NCBI RefSeq assembly: GCF_014640155.1
Contig: NZ_BMGK01000001.1
Span: 248,001-312,000 of the forward strand
DNA from: Planktosalinus lacus
Lineage (GTDB): Bacteria > Bacteroidota > Bacteroidia > Flavobacteriales > Flavobacteriaceae
Direction of reading: 5' to 3'
DNA: 64,000 nt
Both the position numbers and the translations under genes were made by a program. A model generated the notes under the pieces. It was not told the origin of the DNA, made no database searches, and saw only the letters and a list, made by a program, of their open reading frames with translations. Shown one piece after another: positions 25,163-34,956 of the stretch; position 1 is the first letter of the stretch; the number at the start of each line of letters is the position of its first letter.

Positions 25163-27922
25163 ATGAGAACATTTTTACCCCTAATGCTTTTATTTTTTTG
25201 TTTTGCCTCTTATTCCCAAACTACAGTAACGGGAAATGTGGTAGACAATAATGGTTTGCCCATTCTTGGAGCAAACATAATCGTAACAAATACCTCCCAA
25301 GGAACCGTTACCGATTTTGACGGTAACTTTACATTGACAGTTTCTGAACCATTACCATTTTCATTAGAAATAAGTAGTGTGGGTTTTGAGTCAAAGTCAT
25401 TTGAAATCACTACCAACAATCAGGTAGTCAATGCTGTTTTAGTTGAAGGTACTTCGCTTGACGAAATTGTGGTTTCAGCGTCAAGAACACCTGAACGAAT
25501 TTTTGAATCACCGGTTACAGTAGAGCGCTTCGGCATTAACGAAGTGAAAAATACTGCTGCAGCTACCTTTTATGGAGGATTGGAAAACCTCAAAGGGGTT
25601 GACATTAACACAAACAGTTTGACATTTCAATCTGTAAATACCCGTGGTTTTGCAACCTTTGCAAACACCCGTTTTGTGCAACTTGTAGATGGAATGGATA
25701 ATGCTGCTCCTGTTTTAAACTTTCCTTTAGGTAACCTTTTGGGAATGACAGAACTAGATGTTCACAGTATTGAACTGCTTCCTGGTGCTTCTTCTGCACT
25801 TTATGGGGCCAATGCCTTTAACGGGATTTTATTTATGACCAGTAAAAATCCTTTTGACTTTGAAGGAATCAGTGCTTACTACAAGCAAGGTATCACCTCA
25901 CAAGAAGCAGCCGGTGACAATAGTTTCTTTGATTTTGGCGTGCGAGTTGCAAAAAAATTCTCTGACAAATTTGCAGCTAAAGCAAACTTTTCCTTTTTAA
26001 AAGGAACAGACTGGTATGCTGTAAGTGAAAAAGACGTTCTCAATCCTGGAAGAGATCGGTCACATCCAAACTATGACGGACTGAACATTTATGGAGATGA
26101 AGTATTCACTAATATTAAAGGTGTAGGAGAAGGTCTTGCAGCCGCTGGGCTAATTCCAGCTGCTGCTGTCAATCTTTTACCTAGTGAAAATGTAAGCAGA
26201 ACCGGATATGCGGAAAGAGACCTCACAGACTACAATGCTGAAAGTGTTAAATTTGATGCTGCATTATATTACAGGCCTTGGGGAAATGATTTTGAAATCA
26301 GCTATTTAGGAAAAATAGGTGTAGGTTCTACGATTTATCAAGGAGCAAACCGCTATGCAATTAACAACTTCTTCTTACAACAACATAAAATTGAATTTAA
26401 AAATGACAATTTCTTCTTAAGAGGCTATATCACAGATGAAGATGCCGGGGACTCTTATGACACTCGCTTCACGGCTGTTAACTTAAATAGACAGTGGAAA
26501 TCAGATCGAGAATGGTTTGGTCAATATGCAGGAGCCTTTATTCAAGGAACACTAGCCGGTCTAAGCCCGGAACAAGCACACGCCCTAGGAAGACAAACTG
26601 CCGATACAGGCAGGTTTGAACCGGGAACACCCGAATTTCAAAATGCCTTTAACAAAGTGACAAATGATCCTAACCCTACAACCGGGGGTCAATTTAAAGA
26701 TGCTTCACAATTGCGCCACGCAGATGCAAACTACAACTTTACTCACCTGATGCCAGATATTGCAGAAGTTCAGGTTGGAGGTTCTTTTAGAGAATATAGA
26801 TTGAATTCGTTTGGAACTATTTTTACAGACTTTGACGGGCCAATTTCTTACAATGAATATGGGGCTTATTTACAAGTTCAGAAAAAACTCGTTGATGATA
26901 GACTAAAGTTAACCGGGTCAGTTCGTTATGACGAGTCTGAATTATTTGATGGAAGTTTTTCTCCAAGGTTTTCGATTGCTTATTCTGCAGGAGAAAAGAG
27001 AAATCACAACATTAGAGGTTCTGTACAGTCCGGTTTTAGAAACCCTACAACCCAAGATTTATTCATAGGTCTTGATGTGGGTAGAGCTATTCTAGTAGGT
27101 TCAGCAGAAGCAAATCTTGATCGTTATAATAATACATTTCCAATTAGTGGAGCAGGAGCTGCTGCTACCGGAAGCAATTCAGGTACTGTTTCAGGTAGGG
27201 ATGCTTACGAAAATGCATTTTCATTAAGCTCGGTAAACGCAGGTGCTCCTGAGGCAGCAAATGTTGATCTGGTAAAACCGGAACAAGTTACTGCATTTGA
27301 AGTTGGTTACAGAGCACGATTAGGAAGAGTAATTCTTGATATGAATGTGTATTATAACCAATACCAAGATTTCATTTCTAATGAAACTGTGATTGTTCCT
27401 TTGTATGGAGAGGTGGGTGATAATTCACTTTCATTACTTGCTTTACAACAAGGCGATGTTAAGCCTTTCCAAACCTACACCAACTCTGATGCTGACGTAA
27501 AATCTTATGGAGCAACAGTAGGAATCGGATCGCGAGTGTTTGGTAATTTTGATTTAGATGCCAACTATACCTTTGCTGAAGAAGATTTTGACCAGGCCTC
27601 TGCGCCAGATTTCAGAACCAGTTTCAACACTCCAAAACACAAAGTAAAGGTTTCTTTTGGAAACACTGATGTTGTTAAAAACCTAGGATTTAACATCAAT
27701 TACAGATGGAGTGATGCTTTTGAGTGGCAAGCAACATTTGCAGACGGTAACGTGCCGGCTTATTCTGTAGTAGATGCACAGATAAACTATACTATTCCTG
27801 TTATAAAGTCTACCTTAAAAATGGGTGCTGCAAACATCGGAAATAACGAGTATTTCACTGCTTTTGGAACAGGACTTATCGGAACTCAGTATTATGTTTC
27901 CTTAACAATCAATAACTTATAA
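25163..27922 (+). CDS. TonB-dependent outer-membrane receptor with carboxypeptidase-like N-domain
   Basis: 919 residues: signal peptide (1-19), a CarboxypepD_reg-like domain (about 20-107, VTGNVVDNNGLPILGANIIV), a plug domain (about 118-235, with SVNTRGFATFANTRFVQLVDGMD and PGASSALYGANAFNGI) and a 22-strand barrel ending in SLTINNL. There is no SusD-type partner; instead the next gene, 15 bases on, encodes an SGNH/GDSL lipoprotein. TonB receptors import large or scarce substrates across the outer membrane. The partner suggests an esterified or lipid-like ligand, which is inference. Its position right after glmS has an 82-base gap with its own possible promoter. Confidence 0.9.
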   Translation: MRTFLPLMLLFFCFASYSQTTVTGNVVDNNGLPILGANIIVTNTSQGTVTDFDGNFTLTVSEPLPFSLEISSVGFESKSFEITTNNQVVNAVLVEGTSLDEIVVSASRTPERIFESPVTVERFGINEVKNTAAATFYGGLENLKGVDINTNSLTFQSVNTRGFATFANTRFVQLVDGMDNAAPVLNFPLGNLLGMTELDVHSIELLPGASSALYGANAFNGILFMTSKNPFDFEGISAYYKQGITSQEAAGDNSFFDFGVRVAKKFSDKFAAKANFSFLKGTDWYAVSEKDVLNPGRDRSHPNYDGLNIYGDEVFTNIKGVGEGLAAAGLIPAAAVNLLPSENVSRTGYAERDLTDYNAESVKFDAALYYRPWGNDFEISYLGKIGVGSTIYQGANRYAINNFFLQQHKIEFKNDNFFLRGYITDEDAGDSYDTRFTAVNLNRQWKSDREWFGQYAGAFIQGTLAGLSPEQAHALGRQTADTGRFEPGTPEFQNAFNKVTNDPNPTTGGQFKDASQLRHADANYNFTHLMPDIAEVQVGGSFREYRLNSFGTIFTDFDGPISYNEYGAYLQVQKKLVDDRLKLTGSVRYDESELFDGSFSPRFSIAYSAGEKRNHNIRGSVQSGFRNPTTQDLFIGLDVGRAILVGSAEANLDRYNNTFPISGAGAAATGSNSGTVSGRDAYENAFSLSSVNAGAPEAANVDLVKPEQVTAFEVGYRARLGRVILDMNVYYNQYQDFISNETVIVPLYGEVGDNSLSLLALQQGDVKPFQTYTNSDADVKSYGATVGIGSRVFGNFDLDANYTFAEEDFDQASAPDFRTSFNTPKHKVKVSFGNTDVVKNLGFNINYRWSDAFEWQATFADGNVPAYSVVDAQINYTIPVIKSTLKMGAANIGNNEYFTAFGTGLIGTQYYVSLTINNL

Positions 27923-27937
27923 AATAATTATAGAATT

Positions 27938-29422
27938 ATGAAAATCAATAGTATAAAATATAAATGGCTAATGCTTTGTGTTGGAGCACTTTTTGTTGCT
28001 TGTGAATCTGACGATGACAGCATTTCAACAGATGATGAACCGGTTGTGATTGTTTCTGGTGAAGCGGACTTTTCAAATTATGTTTCTTTAGGAAATTCAT
28101 TAACCGCCGGATATACTGATGGCGCTTTATTTATTGCCGGTCAGGAAAATTCATTGCCTAATATTCTTGCGGGGCAATTTGCTCTTGCAGGAGGGGGTGA
28201 ATTCAACCAGCCCTTAATGAATGACAATTTAGGAGGACTCCTTCTGGGTGGTAATGTGATTACAGCAAACAGATTGTTTTTCAATGGTGCAGGTCCAGAG
28301 CGAGTTCAAGGAATGCCTTCTACAGAAATCACCAATACCTTAAGTGGCTCATTTAATAATATGGGCGTACCCGGTGCTAAAAGTTTTCATTTACTGGCAC
28401 CCGGTTATGGAAATGTTGCAGGGGTAGCTACTGGACAGGCAAACCCTTACTTTGTAAGATTTGCTAGTAGCGCTAACACCACGATAATCAACGATGCCGT
28501 TGCTCAGCAACCTTCTTTCTTTTCTTTGTGGATAGGTAACAATGATGTATTGGGTTATGCCACCAGTGGTGGGGCCGGTGTTAATCAAGCGGGAAATTTA
28601 GACCCTTCTACTTATGGTGGAAATGACATCACTGATCCCAATGTGTTTGCACAAGTGTACTCAGGATTGGTAGATGCTTTGACTGCATCAGGCGCAAAGG
28701 GTGTGGTTGCAAACATTCCAAATGTTATGACAATACCTTATTTCAATACGGTTCCTTACAATCCTGTTCCATTGGATGCTGCTACAGCAGGAGCTGTAAG
28801 CCAGGCATATGCAGCATACAATGCCGGTTTGTTACAAGCAGAAGCAGCCCAATTGATTTCAGCTGATGAGCGTGCAGAGAGAACGATTAGCTTTTCTGCC
28901 GGTCAAAACTCAGTGGTTATCGTTGATGAATACTTAACAGACCTAAGCGGATTAGGCCTGCCTTCATACAGACAAACCACTTCTGACGACTTATTGGTGC
29001 TTACTTCTTCCACGTTTATTGGAACAACTGTTAACAACAACCCTCAATTAATTAATGGGGTTACTGTTCCGTTGGAAGATCAATGGGTTTTAACTACACC
29101 AGAACAAGAAGATGTGATCAATGCAACCCTAGCATTTAATCAGGTTATTGAAACTGTTGCAAACCAAAAGGGGTTGGCGTTTGTTGATGCCTACGAAATA
29201 TTAAATGCAGTTGCTGAGACAGGCGTTGCGTTTGATGAATACACTATGAATGCGAGTCTGGTGTTTGGTGGCGCTTTTTCACTTGATGGTGTACACCCAA
29301 CAGCCAGAGGCTATGCTTTTTTAGCAAATAATTTTATGGAGGCCATAAATGCTACTTACGGCTCTAATTTGCCTGCAGTGAAAGCCAGGGATTATATAAC
29401 GTTATATCCTGCTTCTATGTAG
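27938..29422 (+). CDS. SGNH/GDSL-family outer-membrane lipoprotein
   Basis: 494 residues. Lipoprotein signal with Cys22 (LFVACESDDD). All SGNH blocks can be found: block I LGNSLTAG with Ser54 (Asn in place of the Asp of GDSL), block II Gly near 143-146 (NMGVPGAKS), block III W-I-G200-N-N202-D and block V D450-x-x-H453 (LDGVHPTARGY). It is therefore a likely active esterase, lipase or acyl hydrolase on the cell surface or in the periplasm. Length is greater than typical GDSL enzymes owing to insertions between blocks. Likely operon with the upstream TonB-dependent receptor; a terminator follows. Confidence 0.87.
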   Translation: MKINSIKYKWLMLCVGALFVACESDDDSISTDDEPVVIVSGEADFSNYVSLGNSLTAGYTDGALFIAGQENSLPNILAGQFALAGGGEFNQPLMNDNLGGLLLGGNVITANRLFFNGAGPERVQGMPSTEITNTLSGSFNNMGVPGAKSFHLLAPGYGNVAGVATGQANPYFVRFASSANTTIINDAVAQQPSFFSLWIGNNDVLGYATSGGAGVNQAGNLDPSTYGGNDITDPNVFAQVYSGLVDALTASGAKGVVANIPNVMTIPYFNTVPYNPVPLDAATAGAVSQAYAAYNAGLLQAEAAQLISADERAERTISFSAGQNSVVIVDEYLTDLSGLGLPSYRQTTSDDLLVLTSSTFIGTTVNNNPQLINGVTVPLEDQWVLTTPEQEDVINATLAFNQVIETVANQKGLAFVDAYEILNAVAETGVAFDEYTMNASLVFGGAFSLDGVHPTARGYAFLANNFMEAINATYGSNLPAVKARDYITLYPASM

Positions 29423-29443
29423 ATTTAGCGAAATAATAATGAA

Positions 29444-29472
29444 TAAAAAAACCCGCAATCGCGGGTTTTTTT
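29444..29472. terminator. bidirectional terminator
   Basis: AAAAAACCCGC-AAT-C-GCGGGTTTTTTT: a GC-rich stem (about 29452-29465) flanked by A- and T-runs on both sides, serving the SGNH gene (+) and the Ig-like lipoprotein gene (-). Confidence 0.85.
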
Positions 29473-31078
29473 ATTCTAAAATAAAGGTTTCATTCAGGGT
29501 CCAGTTTGCTCTGATATCTAAAAGTTTTGGAAAGTAAATTACTCTTTCGGGTTGTTGTTTTTTGAGGAAACTTCCAGTGTCCCACTTTCCATTTTTGTTT
29601 GTGTCATAGATAATTCTCACATAATGCATTCCTGGCAGAATGTGTTCAAAATTGAAAGTAGTCTGCTCGTCTTCAGCATAAAACTCTTTTCTCACTTCCC
29701 CACTTTCAGTAACCAATTGAACTATTAATGGGTATTCCAGTACATTTTCAAGTGATAGTGATAAAAAGCCATAATCTGAAATAGATCGGGTATTTGTTCT
29801 AAATTGAAGGGTGTCAATGACCGCGCCAAAAAAATCGGTGATGCTTTCAGGATATAGATTTAGCGTATACACCTGTCGCTCTTCCTTTTCAAATTGTAAG
29901 TTCACGGTATTGTGAAACGAATCAAAATCTATATTGAAATCTACATATGCAGAGTCTTTGTCAATAATTTGAATGTGTTCTTTGTCAAAATCAACAATTG
30001 GATTGCTTGCAGTAATCATAAAGGATTCGTTAAGTAATAAGGTGCCTGTTTTAAGCGGAGAAACCACCAAGCTGTCTGTCTCTTCTTCTTTAAGTCTCAC
30101 TGAGAGGGTGTCTGTTTTTGAGCGATTACTTACTTTAAAAGACAAAGAGTCTGTTTCGATTATGGGTGTGAACCAATAATTTAAAGTATCCTTTTCTTTT
30201 TCTTTGGTAATTTGATATTCAAACCCGGAGGGTTTAGAGTTCAACAATTCTATTTGTAAACTATCTACATTGCCTTCATACCCAAACTGAAGTTTTTGAC
30301 GATTGACTGAACTTAAACGAACCATTGAATAGTCAGGTACTTCCTTAAACAGGTTGATGTTAAAAGAGGTGTCAGTCGGAACTGAAATCGGATCTTCCAA
30401 AAAACCGATTTTATCAACTTTTGGATCAAATTTATAATTAGAATTGTTGTCTTTTAAACCCACTAATAAATAGTCTCCTTCCTTTATGTTTTCTATTGAA
30501 AAAAAGCCCGGTGCACTTTGAGAACTAGCTACATAGAGCGGTTTGTTTTTATAAATAACTGAATCAGAAAACTGTTCATTTATTTCATATAACATCACAG
30601 TTACTTTCTCGTCCGGATTGAGATTGAGCGCGTCTGATATGGTTCCTAAAACCTTTAAACTGTCAATGTAACTTCCGGTAGAAAATACATATTTAAAATA
30701 ATCAAAACTGTTGTCTTCATTATTATCAACAATGCTGGACCCAAAATTGATTGTGTATGTGGTGTTTTCTTTTAAGGTGTCATTAATAACAATTTTTAAG
30801 GTTTTTGAAGTTCCAAAGGGAGTGATTACCGGTTGATTGTCTAAAGGTGGTGAGATGACCAACTGATTTTGAAGGTCTTTCAGCTTTATGTATTCATCAA
30901 ACTCTATGGTGATCTCGTTTCCCTTAAAATTTGTAGAATAATTTTCAGGAACAGCTTTTAATATTACGGGCGGAATAGTATCTCTCGCACCTCCTTGAGG
31001 ATTTCCGCGTTTGGCACAGTCAACAAAGGACAATGAAAACAACAACAGAAAAAAAACGTATAAATAATTACCCTTCAT
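29471..31078 (-). CDS. Ig-like (SbsA-type Big_5) domain lipoprotein
   Basis: 535 residues from the ATG at 31078, which gives a lipoprotein signal ending LSFVDC; the frame is open further upstream but would overlap comF and destroy the signal. After Cys comes AKRGNPQGGARDTIPPVI and then an SbsA-like Ig domain (about 35-135, ITIEFDEYIKL, TTYTINFGSSIVDNNE). The rest is beta-rich repeats ending in a region with D-T-N-K-N-G-K-W-D (calcium-type loop). Function unknown; the family is common in Bacteroidota. It lies 65 bases downstream of comF on the same strand. Confidence 0.82.
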   Translation of the reverse strand: MKGNYLYVFFLLLFSLSFVDCAKRGNPQGGARDTIPPVILKAVPENYSTNFKGNEITIEFDEYIKLKDLQNQLVISPPLDNQPVITPFGTSKTLKIVINDTLKENTTYTINFGSSIVDNNEDNSFDYFKYVFSTGSYIDSLKVLGTISDALNLNPDEKVTVMLYEINEQFSDSVIYKNKPLYVASSQSAPGFFSIENIKEGDYLLVGLKDNNSNYKFDPKVDKIGFLEDPISVPTDTSFNINLFKEVPDYSMVRLSSVNRQKLQFGYEGNVDSLQIELLNSKPSGFEYQITKEKEKDTLNYWFTPIIETDSLSFKVSNRSKTDTLSVRLKEEETDSLVVSPLKTGTLLLNESFMITASNPIVDFDKEHIQIIDKDSAYVDFNIDFDSFHNTVNLQFEKEERQVYTLNLYPESITDFFGAVIDTLQFRTNTRSISDYGFLSLSLENVLEYPLIVQLVTESGEVRKEFYAEDEQTTFNFEHILPGMHYVRIIYDTNKNGKWDTGSFLKKQQPERVIYFPKLLDIRANWTLNETFILE

Positions 31079-31143
31079 ACTGCAAAGATGCGAAAAAATA
31101 GTGCAAATTTTAACTGATAAATTTTGATTGTAGTTTTTATAAT

Positions 31144-31812
31144 CTATTTGGTAATGGCAATTGTTGCAAAACTCACCTTCACTCCGCCGGCTTTTAAAAG
31201 CTTTGAAGTACACGCTTCCAAAGTTGCACCTGAAGTTACAAGATCGTCTACAATTAAAAGGTGCTTGTCCTTGATTTTTTGAAGATGCTGAACTTCAAAC
31301 ACTTCCTGTTGGCTGAAAATTCGGCTTAATCGTTCCTTGAATACCTGTGATTTTGTGGGCGTAATTTTCACCAAAACGTCGTCTATATAAGGAACATTTA
31401 GGGCTTGAGCAATTTCTTTTCCAAACAATTCTACTTGATTATACCCTCTTTGTCTCAACTTCTTTCTGTGTAACGGAACCGGAATAATGGCCTCCACTGT
31501 GTGGTAAGCATCACATTCAGAAAGTTCAGCACCCAGCCATTTTCCAAATTCAGCACCCAAAGATTTCACACCCCTATATTTGAGTGCGTGTACAAACTTT
31601 TGGGTCAATCCGTTTTTTTTAAAATAAAAAAGAGCAGTTGCATTTTCAACCGGAATCCTGCCATAAAAAACCTGAAGCATTTCATCGCTTCCGTTTTTGT
31701 GAAAACATGCTATTGGAAGATTATGTCTGCAATAGGTGCAAATTTCTACTTCGTGTGCCAAAAGCTCACGTTGACAACCTCTACAAAGTTTTGGAAAGAA
31801 AAGATTTAACAT
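31144..31812 (-). CDS. comF: ComF family phosphoribosyltransferase-like protein
   Basis: 222 residues. N-terminal zinc-binding CRGCQ (13-17)...CTYC (about 30-33) followed by a PRTase fold with the PRPP-binding motif LLIVDDLVTSGATLEAC near 187-203. ComF proteins are linked to natural transformation, and the domain is needed for single-strand DNA handling in competent bacteria. No other competence genes are close by. Normal length. Confidence 0.93.
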   Translation of the reverse strand: MLNLFFPKLCRGCQRELLAHEVEICTYCRHNLPIACFHKNGSDEMLQVFYGRIPVENATALFYFKKNGLTQKFVHALKYRGVKSLGAEFGKWLGAELSECDAYHTVEAIIPVPLHRKKLRQRGYNQVELFGKEIAQALNVPYIDDVLVKITPTKSQVFKERLSRIFSQQEVFEVQHLQKIKDKHLLIVDDLVTSGATLEACTSKLLKAGGVKVSFATIAITK

Positions 31813-31908
31813 TTAATTTTAACACTTTATCGTTTTTTAAACACTCGACTATGGTTTCTTCAACTAAATTAGCGTACTATTACAAGTTACAAAAATTAAC
31901 CTAACCAA

Positions 31909-32796
31909 ATGGAAACCGAAAATAAAAAACAAAACAACAGCTTAAAATGGTTTATTGGCATACTTGCATTATTGCTGATTGCTTTGACCATTTTTACAAT
32001 TAAACTCTACCAGGATTCACAGGAAGCAACCACCAATCTTGAAATTCAAAAAATGGATATCGAAAAAGAGCTGGAAGAATTGCTGGTAAATTACAACCTT
32101 ACCATAGAGGACAATCAAACAAAGGACTTAAAACTTCTCGAAGCAAGAGATCGCATTGAAGTGTTACTGGATTCTGTGAAAGACGCTCAGGCAAACCTTG
32201 ATCTTATTAGAAGGTATCGCATTGAGATAAATAACTTAAAAAGTGAGCGCGATGTACTTTTTAGACGCGCAGATAGTCTCAGGATTGTAACTGAGCAGCT
32301 ACAAGTGGAAAAAGACAGCACTGCATTCGTTCTCGATGAAACAGTTAAAAAAGTAGATTCTATTTCATTGCAAAACCAAGCTTTGGCAGAAGTGGTTGCA
32401 AAAGGTTCCGCACTTAAAATTTCCGGATTGAAAGGAGAAGGGGTGCTTGTAAGAAACAGTGGAAAAATTGTAGAAACTTCTCGTTCACGAAGAGCAGACA
32501 AAGTGAGGACCTGTTTCACTATCAATGCCAATGAAATTGCTGAATCTGGAGACAGATTGCTTTTCATACAAGTCATCAACCCTGAAAACAATGTGCTGGG
32601 CGAAAAGTCAATTGTCAATTTTGAAGATAAAATATTGACTTACAGCACAACTTCAAACATTTTTTACGAAAATGAGGAATTGGATGTTTGTGTTTTGGTG
32701 AATGCAGTTGAAGACGATCTGATTGAAGGAATTTATCACATCAATATATTTGATGGGCCTCGTTTAATTGCAAATTCAACTTTAGAACTCAAATAA
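31909..32796 (+). CDS. membrane-anchored coiled-coil protein, unknown function
   Basis: 295 residues. A short charged N-terminus, one transmembrane helix (about 13-32, FIGILALLLIALTIFTI), then about 120 residues of heptad-rich coiled coil (about 40-165), then a compact C-terminal beta-domain (170-295) with RRADKVRTCFTIN and a SRSRR basic patch. Similar flavobacterial proteins are sometimes called chromosome-partitioning proteins, but I see no Walker motif, so that name is not supported. It stands alone between comF and glyS, with a terminator behind it. Confidence 0.75.
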   Translation: METENKKQNNSLKWFIGILALLLIALTIFTIKLYQDSQEATTNLEIQKMDIEKELEELLVNYNLTIEDNQTKDLKLLEARDRIEVLLDSVKDAQANLDLIRRYRIEINNLKSERDVLFRRADSLRIVTEQLQVEKDSTAFVLDETVKKVDSISLQNQALAEVVAKGSALKISGLKGEGVLVRNSGKIVETSRSRRADKVRTCFTINANEIAESGDRLLFIQVINPENNVLGEKSIVNFEDKILTYSTTSNIFYENEELDVCVLVNAVEDDLIEGIYHINIFDGPRLIANSTLELK

Positions 32797-32817
32797 CACA
32801 GCTTTCTAACAAAATTT

Positions 32818-32852
32818 AAAACCGCTTCGGCAATTTTCGGGGCGGTTTTTTC
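32818..32852 (+). terminator. terminator of the coiled-coil gene
   Basis: AAAACCGC (32818-32825) pairs with GCGGTTTT (32842-32849) across a 16-base loop, followed by T. The hairpin lies directly against the glyS -7 element. Confidence 0.6.
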
Positions 32853-32860
32853 TATTTTTG
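32853..32860 (+). promoter_or_regulatory. TAnnTTTG -7 element immediately before glyS
   Basis: TATTTTTG is a perfect -7 match whose last base is only 4 bases before the ATG, so transcription would start at or next to the start codon. Confidence 0.5.
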
Positions 32861-32864
32861 CCAA

Positions 32865-34400
32865 ATGATAAACAAAGAAGAACATTTTAAGAAGGTTGTT
32901 TCACACGCCAAAGAATACGGATTCATATTTGGCTCCAGTGAAATATATGACGGGCTCAATGCCGTATATGATTATGCTCAAAACGGTGTTTTACTCAAAA
33001 ATAACATACGTGAATACTGGTGGAAAAGTATGGTGCAAATGCACCAAAACATCGTGGGGCTTGATGCCGCCATCTTGATGCACCCCACTACCTGGAAAGC
33101 TTCCGGTCACGTTGATGCATTCAATGACCCTTTGATTGATAATAAAGATTCGAAAAAACGCTATCGTGCTGACGTGCTTGTCGAGGATTATGCCGAAAAA
33201 CTGCATCAAAAGGCACTCAAAGAAATTGAAAAGGCCAAAAAGCGTTTTGGTGACGCCTTTGATGAGGCGCAATTTGTAGAAACCAATGAGCGTGTCATCA
33301 GATACCGTACTCAGCAAAAAGAAATTGTACAACGCCTGGCAAAATCCCTTGAAAAAGAAGACTTAGCTGATGTCAAGGCTCTTATTGAAGAATTGGAAAT
33401 TGCAGACCCATTAACAGGCTCTAAAAACTGGACCGATGTGAAGCAATTTAACCTGATGTTTGGCACGAAACTGGGGGCTTCAGCAGACAAAGCAACCGAT
33501 TTATATTTGCGCCCGGAAACAGCCCAGGGAATCTTTGTAAACTTTCTCAATGTGCAGAAGACGGGAAGAATGAAAATTCCTTTTGGTATTGCACAAACCG
33601 GAAAGGCCTTTAGAAATGAAATTGTTGCTCGCCAGTTTATTTTCAGAATGCGTGAATTTGAACAAATGGAAATGCAATATTTTGTGCGCCCTGGCGACGA
33701 ATTGAAGTGGTATGAATATTGGAAAGAGGTAAGATATAACTGGCATCTGTCCTTAGGTTTAGGAAAAGAAAACTACCGTTTTCACGATCACGAAAAATTG
33801 GCGCATTATGCCAACGCTGCCACCGACATCGAGTTTGATTTTCCTTTTGGTTTTAAAGAACTGGAAGGAATTCACTCACGCACCGATTTTGATTTAAAAG
33901 CACATGAAGAATTTTCAGGTAAAAAGCTTCAGTTTTTTGACCCTGAATTAAACAAAAGCTATGTGCCTTATGTCATTGAAACTTCCATAGGTTTGGACAG
34001 AATGTTCCTTGCGGTATTCAGCAGAGCACTGGAAGAAGAAACCCTGGAAGACGGGAGCACACGTTTGGTGTTAAAAATACCCGCTGTGATTGCACCTACA
34101 AAAGCTGCAGTCCTTCCGCTTATAAAAAAAGACGGTTTACCCGAAATAGCAGAAAAAATAATCGAAGAATTACAATGGGATTTTCAGGTGTCCTATGATG
34201 AAAAAGATGCAATAGGAAAACGCTACCGCAGACAGGATGCTATTGGAACTCCCTTTTGCATCACTGTAGACCACGATACTAAAACAGACAATAAAGTAAC
34301 TATCAGACATCGGGATTCGATGAATCAAGAGCGAGTGGCTATTGAAAATCTCAGTGAAATTATCGGAAAACAAGTAGCGATCAAAAACTGGTTAAAATAA
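32865..34400 (+). CDS. glyS: glycyl-tRNA synthetase (class II, alpha2 type)
   Basis: 511 residues, matching the dimeric single-chain class II enzyme rather than the alpha2-beta2 form. Class II motif 2 (FRNEIVARQFIFRMREFEQME, residues about 246-266), the RPETAQGIFVNF stretch (about 216-227) and motif 3 (ETSIGLDRMFLAV, about 370-382) are present, followed by an anticodon-binding domain (APTKAAVLPL to the end). Charges tRNA-Gly in the cytoplasm. Confidence 0.96.
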   Translation: MINKEEHFKKVVSHAKEYGFIFGSSEIYDGLNAVYDYAQNGVLLKNNIREYWWKSMVQMHQNIVGLDAAILMHPTTWKASGHVDAFNDPLIDNKDSKKRYRADVLVEDYAEKLHQKALKEIEKAKKRFGDAFDEAQFVETNERVIRYRTQQKEIVQRLAKSLEKEDLADVKALIEELEIADPLTGSKNWTDVKQFNLMFGTKLGASADKATDLYLRPETAQGIFVNFLNVQKTGRMKIPFGIAQTGKAFRNEIVARQFIFRMREFEQMEMQYFVRPGDELKWYEYWKEVRYNWHLSLGLGKENYRFHDHEKLAHYANAATDIEFDFPFGFKELEGIHSRTDFDLKAHEEFSGKKLQFFDPELNKSYVPYVIETSIGLDRMFLAVFSRALEEETLEDGSTRLVLKIPAVIAPTKAAVLPLIKKDGLPEIAEKIIEELQWDFQVSYDEKDAIGKRYRRQDAIGTPFCITVDHDTKTDNKVTIRHRDSMNQERVAIENLSEIIGKQVAIKNWLK

Positions 34401-34564
34401 AACCTAAAAGAGGAGAATATTTCAAGCTAGAAAAATATTAAGGAACAAAAATAACCAATAACAACCTGACATTCTGAAGAGTACTAGGTGAGTGAGTAAG
34501 CAACTAAGAAAAGTCAAAAAAAATTAAAAAAACATATATCTGTTTATTTTTTAATCCCTTAGGG

Positions 34565-34596
34565 TTGTATTGTTGATTTTAAAATCCTTATATTTG
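34565..34596 (+). promoter_or_regulatory. consensus promoter of the HU gene
   Basis: TTG (34565-34567), 21 bases, then TATATTTG (34589-34596), a complete Bacteroidota-type promoter, 45 bases before the HU ATG. The rest of the 241-base gap after glyS (34401-34641) holds no gene that I can see. Confidence 0.65.
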
Positions 34597-34641
34597 CGGT
34601 CTTGTAAAAAAATTAATTTTTAATCCCTAAATTATATTAGA

Positions 34642-34932
34642 ATGACAAAAGCAGATATCGTAGCTAAAATTTCAGAAAAGCTAGGAATGGAAAAAGGAGA
34701 TGTGCAGGCAACTGTAGAAAGTTTTATGACAGAAGTAAAAACTTCACTTGAAAGTGGTGACAATGTTTACTTACGTGGTTTTGGAAGTTTCATCATCAAA
34801 ACAAGAGCAGAAAAGACTGGCAGAAACATTTCAAAAAATACAACAATAAAAATTCCAGCACACAATATCCCTGCATTTAAACCGGCAAAGGTTTTTGTAG
34901 AGAGTGTAAAAGAGAATGTTGTTGTAAAATAA
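34642..34932 (+). CDS. HU-family DNA-binding protein
   Basis: 96 residues, the usual length of the histone-like HU/IHF fold. MTKADIVAKISEKLG start, LRGFGSFIIKTRAEKTGRNI beta-arm region (48-67) and PAFKPAKVF end are textbook HU signatures. It bends and compacts nucleoid DNA as a dimer. A strong consensus promoter lies upstream. The 29-codon basic gene follows after 24 bases on the same transcript. Confidence 0.95.
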   Translation: MTKADIVAKISEKLGMEKGDVQATVESFMTEVKTSLESGDNVYLRGFGSFIIKTRAEKTGRNISKNTTIKIPAHNIPAFKPAKVFVESVKENVVVK

Positions 34933-34956
34933 TTAATAACTTAAAAAAGACACACT

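Noticed and set aside
31079-31213. Extension of the Ig-like lipoprotein upstream into comF
   Set aside because: It would overlap comF and bury the lipoprotein signal; ATG at 31078 is preferred.
34408-34416. GAGGAG Shine-Dalgarno-like string after glyS
   Set aside because: No start codon follows at proper distance, and Bacteroidota rarely use such signals.
34401-34641. Possible tRNA or small RNA in the glyS-HU gap
   Set aside because: No cloverleaf, TTCRANY or CCA end could be found; only the HU promoter is supported.
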